The position numbers and the translations under genes are program-made. A stretch of 64,000 nucleotides of DNA from Paraburkholderia sejongensis (GTDB taxonomy: Bacteria; Pseudomonadota; Gammaproteobacteria; Burkholderiales; Burkholderiaceae): the NCBI RefSeq assembly GCF_020880815.1, contig NZ_JAJITD010000010.1:62001-126000 (forward strand). The letters are read 5' to 3'. Within the stretch, counting starts at the first letter, position 1. Every line of letters starts with the position of its first letter. Positions 16,627 through 27,864 of this stretch are shown here, one piece after another. The notes beneath the pieces are model-generated. The model did not search any database, was not told where the DNA came from, and saw nothing but the letters and a program-made list of their open reading frames with translations.

Positions 16627-18516
16627 TCAGGCCGGCGCGGTCGCGCTTCCCGGCTTGACTTCGGTACCCGTGCTACCGCCCGACGAGGCATCGCTTGCCG
16701 ACGGCGGCGAGCTCTTCGGTGAGCGCGGCGGACGGCCGGCCATGATGTCGTTGATCTGATCGGCGTCGATCGTTTCCCACTCCATCAGTGCGGCGGTCAT
16801 CGCTTCGACCTTGTCGCGGTTTTCGTCCAGCAGGCGCCGTGCGAGGTTGTACTGCTCATCCAGCACGCGACGGATTTCCGCATCGACCTTCTGCTGCGTC
16901 GCTTCCGAAATGGTCCGCGTGAAACCGCGGCCAAACGGCGAAGCGTCGTTTTCGTCGTCGACATAGACCATCGGTCCGAGCGCATCGGTCATCCCGAAAC
17001 GCGCGACCATTGCACGAGCCGTCTGCGTCGCTTTGTTGAAGTCGTCCGACGCGCCGGTGCTGATCAGGTTCAGGAACAACTCTTCAGCGACACGGCCGCC
17101 GAACAGGATCGCGAGACGGTCGAGTAGATAGTCTTTCGAGTACGTTTCGTTGTCATGCTCCGGCAACTGCCACGTGACGCCCAGCGCACGGCCACGCGGA
17201 ATGATCGTGACCTTGTGCACCGGATCGGCCTTCGGCAACAGCTTGGCGATCACCGCGTGTCCCGATTCGTGATACGCGGTAGCACGCTTCGATTCCTCGC
17301 GGATCACGGCCGACTTGCGCTCCGGACCCATGAAAATCTTGTCCTTCGCGTCTTCGAAGTCCGTCATCTCGACGATGCGCTTACCTCGGCGCGCCGCGAA
17401 CAGAGCCGCTTCGTTCACGAGGTTCGCCAGATCGGCGCCCGAGAAGCCCGGCGTGCCGCGCGCGATCACTGCCGCGTCGACGTCGTTCGAGATCGGCACC
17501 TTGCGCAAGTGCACCTTCATGATGTGCTCACGGCCGCGGATGTCGGGCAGACCGACATACACCTGACGGTCGAAACGACCCGGGCGCAGCAGCGCCTTGT
17601 CGAGCACGTCGGAACGGTTGGTTGCAGCGATCACGATCACGCCGGAATTCGCCTCGAAGCCGTCCATTTCGACCAGCATCTGGTTCAGCGTCTGTTCGCG
17701 TTCGTCGTTGCCGCCGCCCATACCGGCACCGCGATGACGGCCGACCGCGTCGATTTCGTCGATGAACACGATACACGGCGCGTGCTTCTTGGCCTGCTCG
17801 AACATGTCGCGAACGCGAGCCGCGCCGACACCGACGAACATTTCAACGAAGTCCGAACCCGAAATGCTGAAGAACGGCACCTTCGCCTCGCCGGCGATCG
17901 CGCGGGCGAGCAGCGTCTTACCGGTTCCCGGCGGCCCGACCAGCAGCACGCCACGCGGGATACGGCCACCGAGCTTCTGGAATTTTTGCGGATCGCGCAG
18001 GAAGTCGACCAACTCCGACACTTCTTCCTTCGCTTCGTCGCAGCCGGCGACGTCGGTGAAATTGATCGCGTTGTTGTTCTCGTCGATCAGGCGCGCGCGC
18101 GACTTGCCGAACGAAAACGCTCCACCTTTGCCGCCCCCCTGCATCTGCCTCATCATGTAGAACCAGAAACCGATGATCAAAATCGTCGGTCCGAGGTAAT
18201 ACAGCACGGACATCAGTGCATTGGGTTCGTCGTCAGCCTTGCCGCTCACCTGTACGCCATACTTCATCAGATCGCCGACCATCCAGATGTCGCCGGGCGA
18301 GACAATCTGGTACTTCTGGCCGTCTGCTGGAGTGACCGTGAGGTTCCGCCCCTGGACAATGACGTTCTTGACTTTGCCGTTCTTCGCGTCGTCCATGAAC
18401 TGCGAATAGGAAACGCCTTCCTGGACACGGGGCTTGTCGAACTGCTTGAACACCGTAAACAGCACCAGTGCGATTACCAACCACACTGCTGCTTTCGAAA
18501 ACATATTGTTGTTCAA
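16627..18516 (-). CDS. ftsH: ATP-dependent membrane zinc protease FtsH
   Basis: 629-aa hexameric membrane AAA+ protease that degrades misassembled membrane proteins and regulators (in E. coli sigma-32 and LpxC). Transmembrane helices lie at about 8-24 and 103-122 with a periplasmic domain between. The AAA domain has Walker A GPPGTGKT (194-201), Walker B CIVFIDEIDAVGR and the SRH region ATNRSDVLDKALLRPGRFDR. The zinc site HESGH is at 416-420. The last 30 residues are a Ser/Pro-rich tail. It follows rlmE as in E. coli, after a 187-base gap that holds a small hairpin (CTACCC/GGGTAG at 18613-18632) and perhaps a separate promoter. Confidence 0.98.
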   Translation of the reverse strand: MNNNMFSKAAVWLVIALVLFTVFKQFDKPRVQEGVSYSQFMDDAKNGKVKNVIVQGRNLTVTPADGQKYQIVSPGDIWMVGDLMKYGVQVSGKADDEPNALMSVLYYLGPTILIIGFWFYMMRQMQGGGKGGAFSFGKSRARLIDENNNAINFTDVAGCDEAKEEVSELVDFLRDPQKFQKLGGRIPRGVLLVGPPGTGKTLLARAIAGEAKVPFFSISGSDFVEMFVGVGAARVRDMFEQAKKHAPCIVFIDEIDAVGRHRGAGMGGGNDEREQTLNQMLVEMDGFEANSGVIVIAATNRSDVLDKALLRPGRFDRQVYVGLPDIRGREHIMKVHLRKVPISNDVDAAVIARGTPGFSGADLANLVNEAALFAARRGKRIVEMTDFEDAKDKIFMGPERKSAVIREESKRATAYHESGHAVIAKLLPKADPVHKVTIIPRGRALGVTWQLPEHDNETYSKDYLLDRLAILFGGRVAEELFLNLISTGASDDFNKATQTARAMVARFGMTDALGPMVYVDDENDASPFGRGFTRTISEATQQKVDAEIRRVLDEQYNLARRLLDENRDKVEAMTAALMEWETIDADQINDIMAGRPPRSPKSSPPSASDASSGGSTGTEVKPGSATAPA

Positions 18517-18703
18517 AGCACCACTCCTTCACTTAGACGGGCGCCTACATTTGCCTTGCGGCACCACGAAAGCATTCTAATCCAGTCCGCAGACCCCTGC
18601 CATAACGTTTCACTACCCCAGAAATAGGGTAGCGGGCTGTTTTGACGCCGGTCTGGAACGTGCTGCCCCGGCACGGCAGAGATCGATTCGTCTGGCTACG
18701 CCC

Positions 18704-19366
18704 CTATGCGGGTCGCTTCAGATGCCTACCCAAAATAAACGTTTCAGACGATTTATCCCGCGACGCTTTCGGCTTGCGGGCTCCAACCACCTTGAACTGG
18801 CGTTTGAACTTTTCGACAATCTGGCTATAACCGCTGCCGTGAAAGCATTTGACTAAAAGGGCGCCATCCGGTTTAAGGTGATTTTGCGCGAATTCGAGCG
18901 CGAGATCGCACAAATGCTCGATCCGTGCCGCGTCCGCGATCGCCACGCCGGACAGGTTGGGCGCCATATCTGAAATTACAAGGTCGACCTGCCGCGCGCC
19001 GACCAATTCTTCAAGCTGGCCCAGCACGGAGTCTTCGCGGAAATCGCCCTGGATGAAGTGAACGTCTGCCACCGGCTCCATCGGAAGGATGTCGAGCGCA
19101 ATAATCGTGCCGTCGATGCCTCCCTCGCGCTCCGCGTTACGCTGCGAACCGCGCGCCAGCTTGTTGCGCGCGTACTGGCTCCAGCTGCCCGGCGTGGAGC
19201 CGAGATCGACGATCACCTGCCCCGGCCGGATCAGTTTGTCCTGCTCGTCGATTTCCTTGAGCTTGTACGCCGCACGGGCGCGATAACCTTCCCGCTGCGC
19301 CATTTTGACGTACGGATCGTTTATGTGGTCATGCAGCCACGCGGTGTTGAACTTGTTTTTTGCCAT
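18704..19366 (-). CDS. rlmE: 23S rRNA 2'-O-ribose U2552 methyltransferase RlmE
   Basis: 220-aa Rossmann methyltransferase (FtsJ/RrmJ; E. coli 209 aa) that methylates U2552 in the A-loop of the large subunit. The SAM-binding motif reads VIVDLGSTPGSWSQYA (the usual LGAAPGGWSQ is altered to LGSTPGSWSQ), and the catalytic K-D-K-E residues fall in YKLKEID, SDMAPN, LVKCFHGSGY and SETFILG. It is upstream of ftsH on the same strand, the usual pairing, and divergent from the YhbY gene with a 198-base gap. Confidence 0.95.
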   Translation of the reverse strand: MAKNKFNTAWLHDHINDPYVKMAQREGYRARAAYKLKEIDEQDKLIRPGQVIVDLGSTPGSWSQYARNKLARGSQRNAEREGGIDGTIIALDILPMEPVADVHFIQGDFREDSVLGQLEELVGARQVDLVISDMAPNLSGVAIADAARIEHLCDLALEFAQNHLKPDGALLVKCFHGSGYSQIVEKFKRQFKVVGARKPKASRDKSSETFILGRHLKRPA

Positions 19367-19564
19367 TAAAGATGAACTATTGCTGCGTCGTGTCGCGCTT
19401 TAGGGGATAATACGCGGTTAATTTCGCGCGGCCGTCGCCAGACTGGCGAGCAGCCGCGATTCTGATGTTCTGACGCGCGCCCTGTCGAATCGAACCGTCC
19501 CATTCAGCCAAGCAATGGGACGAACACGCAGGAGCCGCCATTTTAGTCGAGTCTCCTACTTTCC

Positions 19565-20095
19565 ATGCCAGCCCTCAAAGTCTCTTCCGATCAACGCGCC
19601 GAGTTGCGCTCCCAGGCACATGCGCTCAAACCGGTCGTACTTGTCGGCGCCGAAGGTTTGACCGACGCGGTGCTCGCCGAAATCAAGGTGCACCTTGCCG
19701 CGCACCAGCTGATCAAGATTCGCGTGTTCGGCGATGAGCGCGAAGAACGGCTCGCGATCTACGAACAGATCTGCGACACGCTGAACGCCGCGCCGATCCA
19801 GCATATCGGCAAGCTGCTGGTGATCTGGAAGCCCGAAGCGGCGCAGCCGGCCACGCCTGCAGCCAAACGCGGCGCGCTGCCGAGCGCTCGCGAAGCGGCG
19901 ACCGAAGCCAATTCGTCCAAAGGACGTGCGCCGCGCGTGGTCAAGGTCGCGAAGCCGACCGACGTGCCAATGCGCAAGCCGCGAACCAAGGCAGTACTGG
20001 TGCGGGGCAACGAGCGCGTCACGCAGGGCGGCAACATCAAGCGCGCGAAAAAGCGCCAAACCAGCGCGAAGCGCTCGCATCAGTCGTCGAAGTAA
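19565..20095 (+). CDS. YhbY-family RNA-binding protein (CRM domain)
   Basis: 176-aa protein. Residues 1-95 are a CRM/YhbY domain (RAELRSQAHALKPVVLVG, then the GxxG-like loop GAEGLTDAVLAEI, then ELIKIRV-type HQLIKIRVFG). E. coli YhbY (97 aa) associates with the pre-50S ribosome subunit. Here about 80 extra C-terminal residues are Lys/Arg/Ala/Pro-rich and end KRAKKRQTSAKRSHQSSK, a probably disordered RNA-binding tail. The divergent neighbour rlmE is another large-subunit factor, as in E. coli, supporting a ribosome-assembly role. Confidence 0.88.
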   Translation: MPALKVSSDQRAELRSQAHALKPVVLVGAEGLTDAVLAEIKVHLAAHQLIKIRVFGDEREERLAIYEQICDTLNAAPIQHIGKLLVIWKPEAAQPATPAAKRGALPSAREAATEANSSKGRAPRVVKVAKPTDVPMRKPRTKAVLVRGNERVTQGGNIKRAKKRQTSAKRSHQSSK

Positions 20096-20193
20096 GCGCC
20101 AATTGCAGGAAGGTGCGGACGGGGTCCGCACCGTTGCGAAACACAAACCGTAGCGACATAACCGATCGGGCGACGATCAGTCCACCGCAAGCC

Positions 20194-20712
20194 TTAGCCG
20201 ACCGCCTTTCCGGCGACCCGCCGAGCGCCCTCTTCCTCAGCCGCCGCACCGACGCGAGCCGGCAACAGCCACACCAGCGCCACACCCAGCAGACTCTGGA
20301 TCAGATAGAACAGGCTCGACACGCCGTGCAGGATGCCGAAGCGAGCCGCATAGGCCGAATGACCGACGTCGGTACCCGCTTCGAGCGCCGCCACCCGAAT
20401 CGCATTCATGAACGGTTGCAGCGCGAAGTAGCCGACCAGCACGCACACGAGCATGCCCGCGATCAGCCAGCGCACCCGCCGGTAGGCATCGGCACCGCGC
20501 CGCACCAGCAGATTGGCGAGCCCCAGCAGCAAAATACCGCAGACGACGCCGATTACGCCCTCGATGCGAAACAGCTGCGCGGCCACTTCGCCCGCGGTCG
20601 AACGGTCCAGCGTCGTAAACAGCACGGGCGCGACCGCATAGCCGATAGTCAGCAGGCTACCGACCCATACCATCGTCAGCAGACGGAAAAATCGATGCGG
20701 CATCAGGGACAC
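20194..20712 (-). CDS. DUF4149-type membrane protein
   Basis: 172-aa protein with about four transmembrane helices (about 8-30, 45-65, 80-100, 130-152), including VGSLLTIGYAVAPVLF and GILLLGLANLLVRRG. It resembles the DUF4149 family that sits next to greA in many betaproteobacteria; no molecular function is established. A GTG at 20712 is preferred as start because AGGA overlapping the greA stop lies eight bases before it; the ATG three codons later is an alternative. It begins 11 bases after greA and is likely co-transcribed and translationally coupled. Confidence 0.8.
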   Translation of the reverse strand: MSLMPHRFFRLLTMVWVGSLLTIGYAVAPVLFTTLDRSTAGEVAAQLFRIEGVIGVVCGILLLGLANLLVRRGADAYRRVRWLIAGMLVCVLVGYFALQPFMNAIRVAALEAGTDVGHSAYAARFGILHGVSSLFYLIQSLLGVALVWLLPARVGAAAEEEGARRVAGKAVG

Positions 20713-20723
20713 CGGCGCTATCC

Positions 20724-21200
20724 TCAGACGTAGCTGACTGCGATGATTTCGTACTCGCGCACGCCGCCCGGAGCCTGCACCGACGCAACGTCGCCTTCCG
20801 ACTTGCCGATCAGCGCACGCGCGATCGGCGAGCTGATCGAGATCAGACCGTGGTCGATGTCCGCTTCGTCGTCGCCAACGATCTGGTACTTGACCGACGC
20901 GCCCGACTCCAGATCTTCGAGTTCGAGCGTCGCACCGAACACCACGCGGCCATCCGCTTCCACTTGCGACGGATCGATCACCTGCGCACCGGCAAGCTTC
21001 GATTCGATTTCGGCGATGCGGCCCTCGATGAAGCCCTGCTTTTCCTTCGCCGCGTCGTATTCCGCGTTTTCCGACAGATCGCCCTGAGCGCGCGCTTCCG
21101 CGATCGAGTTGATGACCGCCGGACGTTCAACCGATTTCAGGCGCTGCAATTCATCGCGCAGCATGTCTGCGCCGCGCTTCGTCAATGGAATAGTGCTCAT
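20724..21200 (-). CDS. greA: Transcription elongation factor GreA
   Basis: 158-aa factor (E. coli 158 aa) that enters the RNA polymerase secondary channel and stimulates cleavage of backtracked RNA. The N-terminal coiled coil begins IPLTKRGADMLRDELQRLK and carries the acidic tip GDLSENAEYDAAKEKQ at about 41-56. The C-terminal FKBP-like domain contains VDGDDEADI-type VGDDEADIDHGLISISSPIARALIGK. The start at MSTIPLT matches the family; an upstream extension in the same frame is not conserved. It follows carB with a 151-base gap, the carAB-greA order seen in many proteobacteria. Confidence 0.97.
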   Translation of the reverse strand: MSTIPLTKRGADMLRDELQRLKSVERPAVINSIAEARAQGDLSENAEYDAAKEKQGFIEGRIAEIESKLAGAQVIDPSQVEADGRVVFGATLELEDLESGASVKYQIVGDDEADIDHGLISISSPIARALIGKSEGDVASVQAPGGVREYEIIAVSYV

Positions 21201-21351
21201 AAACAACTCTGGAGGCAAAAAACGGCCATAAAAAAAATCACCGCGGTTAAGTGCATTCCGCGAAAGCCGCGCCCGGAACAAACTCGGGTCACAGCACCTG
21301 CGGAACGCCGCTTAACCGCGGCACGTACATCTTGGACTGACAGTCGAAGCC

Positions 21352-24603
<3,252 letters not shown>

Positions 24604-24708
24604 AACGCTCTCGCTAAATATTCCTGAATTCTTTCCGTCGGCGCGCGCCGTTTTCACGTAGCGCGCGCTGTTGCGCGGCGAGTCCGCCGCGCTTTTGCCG
24701 CGGGGTCC

Positions 24709-24727
24709 GGCGGCCACTTCGGCCGCC
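24709..24727 (-). promoter_or_regulatory. Small hairpin in the carA-carB gap
   Basis: A perfect 7-bp GC stem (GGCGGCC / GGCCGCC) with a 5-base loop and no T-run, in the 151-base gap. It may only stabilise the message. Confidence 0.35.
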
Positions 24728-24754
24728 GCGCCCCCGCCCCGCCGCGTGCGTGCG

Positions 24755-25909
24755 TTACGCCGCCGCGCTCTTGCCGTTCTTGTGCGCGTCCATCAACGCG
24801 GTGAAGCGGTCGAACAGATACGCGACGTCGTTCGGACCGGGCGACGCTTCCGGATGGCCCTGGAAGCAGAAGGCCGGCTTGTCGGTCAGCGCGAAGCCTT
24901 GCAGCGTGCCGTCGAACAGCGACGTGTGCGTCACGCGCGCGTTGGCGGGCAGCGTGGCGGCATCGACTGCGAAACCGTGGTTCTGCGACGTGATTACGAC
25001 GCGGCCGTCTTCGAGATCCTTCACCGGATGATTCGCGCCGTGGTGGCCGGTCTTCATCTTCATCGTCTTCGCGCCGACCGCGAGGCCCATGATCTGGTGG
25101 CCGAGGCAAATGCCGAAGGTCGGAACGCCGCGCTCGATGAACTCCTTCGCCGCCGCGATTGCGTAATCGCACGGCTCCGGATCGCCGGGGCCGTTCGACA
25201 GGAACACGCCGTCCGGATTCAGCGCCAGTGCGTCAGCGGCGCTCGCCTGCGCCGGCAGGACCGTCACGTGGCAGCCGCGCTCGGCCAGCATGCGCAGGAT
25301 GTTCTGCTTGACGCCGTAGTCGAACGCGACGACGCGGTACTTCGGCGCCTTCTGCTCGCCGTAGCCGGTGCCGAGGCGCCATTCGGAGCGGGTCCACTCA
25401 TAGCTTTGCTGCGTCGACACGACCTTCGCGAGGTCCATGCCGGCGAGGCCCGGGAACGAGCGCGCGAGTTCGATCGCTTTCGCTTCGTCGTCCGAACCGG
25501 CGAGGATCGCGCCGTTCTGCGCGCCCTTGTCGCGCAAAACGCGGGTCAGCTTGCGGGTGTCGATGCCGGCGATGGCAACCACGCCTTCGTCCTGCAGGTA
25601 TTGCGGGAGCGTGCGCTCCATGCGGAAGTTCGACGCGAGAACCGGCAGATCACGGATGATCAGGCCGGCGGCATGGACTTTCGTCGCCTCGACGTCTTCG
25701 GCGTTCACGCCGACGTTGCCGATATGCGGGTACGTGAGGGTTACGATCTGGCGCGCGTAGCTCGGGTCAGTCAGGATTTCCTGATAGCCGGTGATCGCCG
25801 TGTTGAACACGACTTCGCCAATGGTGTGCCCGGGGGCGCCGATCGAATAACCACGAAAGACCGTGCCGTCGGCGAGCGCGAGGAGAGCGGGAGAAAATGA
25901 CGGCAACAC
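24755..25909 (-). CDS. carA: Carbamoyl-phosphate synthase small (glutaminase) subunit
   Basis: 384-aa CarA (E. coli 382 aa). The N-terminal domain starts LPSFSPALLALADGTVFRG; the C-terminal class-I glutamine amidotransferase domain has the nucleophile Cys268 in GICLGHQIMGLA and the His/Glu of the triad in FQGHPEASPGP. The start is a GTG at 25909: AAGGAG lies six bases before it and the protein then begins in register with homologues; the next upstream ATG has no such support. The gene is preceded by a candidate TATAAT promoter at 26161-26190, giving a leader of about 245 bases. Confidence 0.97.
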   Translation of the reverse strand: MLPSFSPALLALADGTVFRGYSIGAPGHTIGEVVFNTAITGYQEILTDPSYARQIVTLTYPHIGNVGVNAEDVEATKVHAAGLIIRDLPVLASNFRMERTLPQYLQDEGVVAIAGIDTRKLTRVLRDKGAQNGAILAGSDDEAKAIELARSFPGLAGMDLAKVVSTQQSYEWTRSEWRLGTGYGEQKAPKYRVVAFDYGVKQNILRMLAERGCHVTVLPAQASAADALALNPDGVFLSNGPGDPEPCDYAIAAAKEFIERGVPTFGICLGHQIMGLAVGAKTMKMKTGHHGANHPVKDLEDGRVVITSQNHGFAVDAATLPANARVTHTSLFDGTLQGFALTDKPAFCFQGHPEASPGPNDVAYLFDRFTALMDAHKNGKSAAA

Positions 25910-26371
25910 GGGAGACTCCTTGGGGGAACACCCTGTTGCCACCTGTCTGTCCGATTGCGAGCCGCAGCGAAACGCATTCTGAATGCGCGCGCAGACTCGC
26001 TCGCGTGCTGCCGGTGACGTTGCAAGGGGCGCAAACGGTCCATTGTGTGGACGATTCGACTGGGTGCGGGGCCCTTCTTGCTACGCTCATGGCGCGCGGC
26101 GGATGAACGGTTGGGGAGAGGTAGGCGCTAGGGTGCGGGTTGATAAGCTCAAACCTTGAAATTATAGCCTGAATCCGCCCTTCCCTCCAAATCTGAGATA
26201 GTACGCGGACGCAAGGCGCCCGCTTTGGCACGAACTCAAAGTCTTGCCTGGCGCGCTTTTCAGCGCCTGCGGACGGCGCTTTTCCCGGCCGGATCGACCG
26301 GACACTTCGGGGACGAAACCCCAAAAGTGTTAACTCAGCCGATCGCCGCGCGACGGCGCTCCGGCCTCCTC
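25910..26371. other. carA leader and upstream region
   Basis: 462 bases without a supported gene. The carA-proximal 245 bases would be transcribed leader if the promoter at 26161-26190 is used; they include a CGCATT/AATGCG hairpin (25973-25987) and short unsupported reading frames. Farther up, an imperfect hairpin at 26302-26330 (ACACTT...GGGG/CCCC...AAGTGT) lies after the MFS gene. Confidence 0.45.
26161..26190 (-). promoter_or_regulatory. Candidate carA promoter
   Basis: Read on the minus strand: TTGGAG (26185-26190), an 18-bp spacer, and a perfect -10 TATAAT (26161-26166). Start of transcription is predicted near 26154. Confidence 0.55.
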
Positions 26372-27613
26372 TCACACCTCGTGCTCGGCCCGCAGTTCGG
26401 CCGGGCGGGTCGCCTCGCGGCCCGGCAACACATACCAGATCGCAGCTAGCACCTGCAACGCCACCAGAATTTCCCATGCAGTCAGATGCGCGACCGCTGG
26501 GTAGCGGCCGCCGGTCGACGGCCAACGCGACAGCACCGCGCCCACCCCGACCTGGAAACCGAAGATCAGTAGAAAAATAATCAGCGTGAGCGTGGTGTTG
26601 ACGCGGCCGATCATCTGCGCCGGGAAGTGGCGTGCCATCACCGCGTAGCTGAGGATGCCGGTGCCGCCAAAAATTCCATACGCGGCCCACAGCAGACTCG
26701 CCGGCAGCGGCGCCCGGAACATGATCAGCAACTGGGTGAGCACATACAGCGCCATGCCGATTCCGCAGAACGCATACAGCGAGATGCCGCGCCGCTCGAG
26801 GCTGCGCGCCGCGGCGCCGAAACCGACGCAGCCCGCCATCATCGCGAAACCGAGGATCGACACGAGCGCCGCGGCCTCGTGCGGCTCGAAACCCTGCACG
26901 TCGCGCAGCCACGCGCCGACCCACAGCGACTGCATCGCGTAGAACACCCCTTGCGTGAGCACCGAGAACGACGCGATTTTCCAGAACGCCGCGCTGCGCA
27001 GAATATGCCACGTGCCTTTGAATTGCGCGGCGAGGCTGGCCTGTCGATGCGTGTCGCGCGCCTGCGGAGCGAGCGTCCATTGCGCGAGTGCGACCAGCAC
27101 CGTCAACACGCCGAGCCCGACACAGACCGTCCGCCAACTCGAGAAACCGAGCACCCACGTCAGCGGCGAACCGACCATCACACCGCCGAAGCCGCCGATC
27201 GCCATCACGAGTCCGTTCATCAGGGGCAGACGCGCGGCGGGAAAATGCTGCGCGAGCGCCTTGAACGCGGCACCGAGGCACACCGACACGCCGACGCCGA
27301 TCAACAGCCGCCCGACCATCATCATGCCGAGGCTATGCGCGGCGCCGAACACCCAGATGCCGAGCGCCGCGAACAGCAGCGTGACGGCCGTGACACGACG
27401 CGCGCCGAAGTGATCGAGCAACACGCCGGCGGGAATCTGCGCGCCCGCGAAACCGAGAAAATAGAGGCTGGTCAGCACCCCCAGATCGGCTGCCGACAGC
27501 CCGAGGTCGTGCGTGATGAACGGCGCGAACCCGAGGTTGACGCCGCGGAACACATAGGAGACGAAATAGCCGGCGGAAAAGAGCAGAAAGACGCGCAGTT
27601 GGGTCGACGACAT
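26372..27613 (-). CDS. MFS transporter
   Basis: 413-aa major facilitator with twelve predicted transmembrane helices in two six-helix halves. The first-half cytoplasmic loop motif is GVLLDHFGARRV (the MFS motif A, GxxxDxxGxR). It begins MSSTQLRVFLLFSAGYFVSYVFRGVN. The substrate cannot be told from the sequence; the N-terminal YFVSYVFRGVNLG resembles the phosphate/organic-anion branch only loosely. The start at 27613 gives the expected cytoplasmic N-terminus but lacks a clear ribosome site; the upstream in-frame start adds 18 residues. It is a single gene: carA lies downstream past a 462-base gap, and mltD upstream ends at its own terminator. Confidence 0.85.
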   Translation of the reverse strand: MSSTQLRVFLLFSAGYFVSYVFRGVNLGFAPFITHDLGLSAADLGVLTSLYFLGFAGAQIPAGVLLDHFGARRVTAVTLLFAALGIWVFGAAHSLGMMMVGRLLIGVGVSVCLGAAFKALAQHFPAARLPLMNGLVMAIGGFGGVMVGSPLTWVLGFSSWRTVCVGLGVLTVLVALAQWTLAPQARDTHRQASLAAQFKGTWHILRSAAFWKIASFSVLTQGVFYAMQSLWVGAWLRDVQGFEPHEAAALVSILGFAMMAGCVGFGAAARSLERRGISLYAFCGIGMALYVLTQLLIMFRAPLPASLLWAAYGIFGGTGILSYAVMARHFPAQMIGRVNTTLTLIIFLLIFGFQVGVGAVLSRWPSTGGRYPAVAHLTAWEILVALQVLAAIWYVLPGREATRPAELRAEHEV

Positions 27614-27753
27614 AAATCGGGTTGAGCTTGTTCGAAGAGCGGTAAAGTCGGCCGGATCGGGCGGCACGACACGGCAGACACGCGCTGTAATTTAGGCCAT
27701 CAACGATAAAGCAAATGCTCGCAATCCGCCGCGATGGTCTGGGGCAATGAAAA

Positions 27754-27778
27754 ACGCCGTCACCTCAGGTGACGGCGT
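27754..27778 (-). terminator. Terminator after mltD
   Basis: A perfect 11-bp inverted repeat (ACGCCGTCACC / GGTGACGGCGT) with a 3-base loop, followed on the minus strand by TTTTTCATTG. Confidence 0.85.
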
Positions 27779-27864
27779 CGGATGAACACGGTGGGTGATC
27801 GGAGCGCAATCCATGCGCTGCCCCCGCAACGCATGTGGTCACTACCGTGGGAGCCGCTATTGGT

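Noticed and set aside
26302..26330. Imperfect hairpin as terminator of the MFS gene
   Set aside because: Interrupted stem and no T-run on the relevant strand; kept only as a structure in the region description.
25767..27281. Minus-strand frame spanning carA start, leader and MFS gene
   Set aside because: It covers two real genes in another frame and non-coding sequence; composition is Arg-rich noise.
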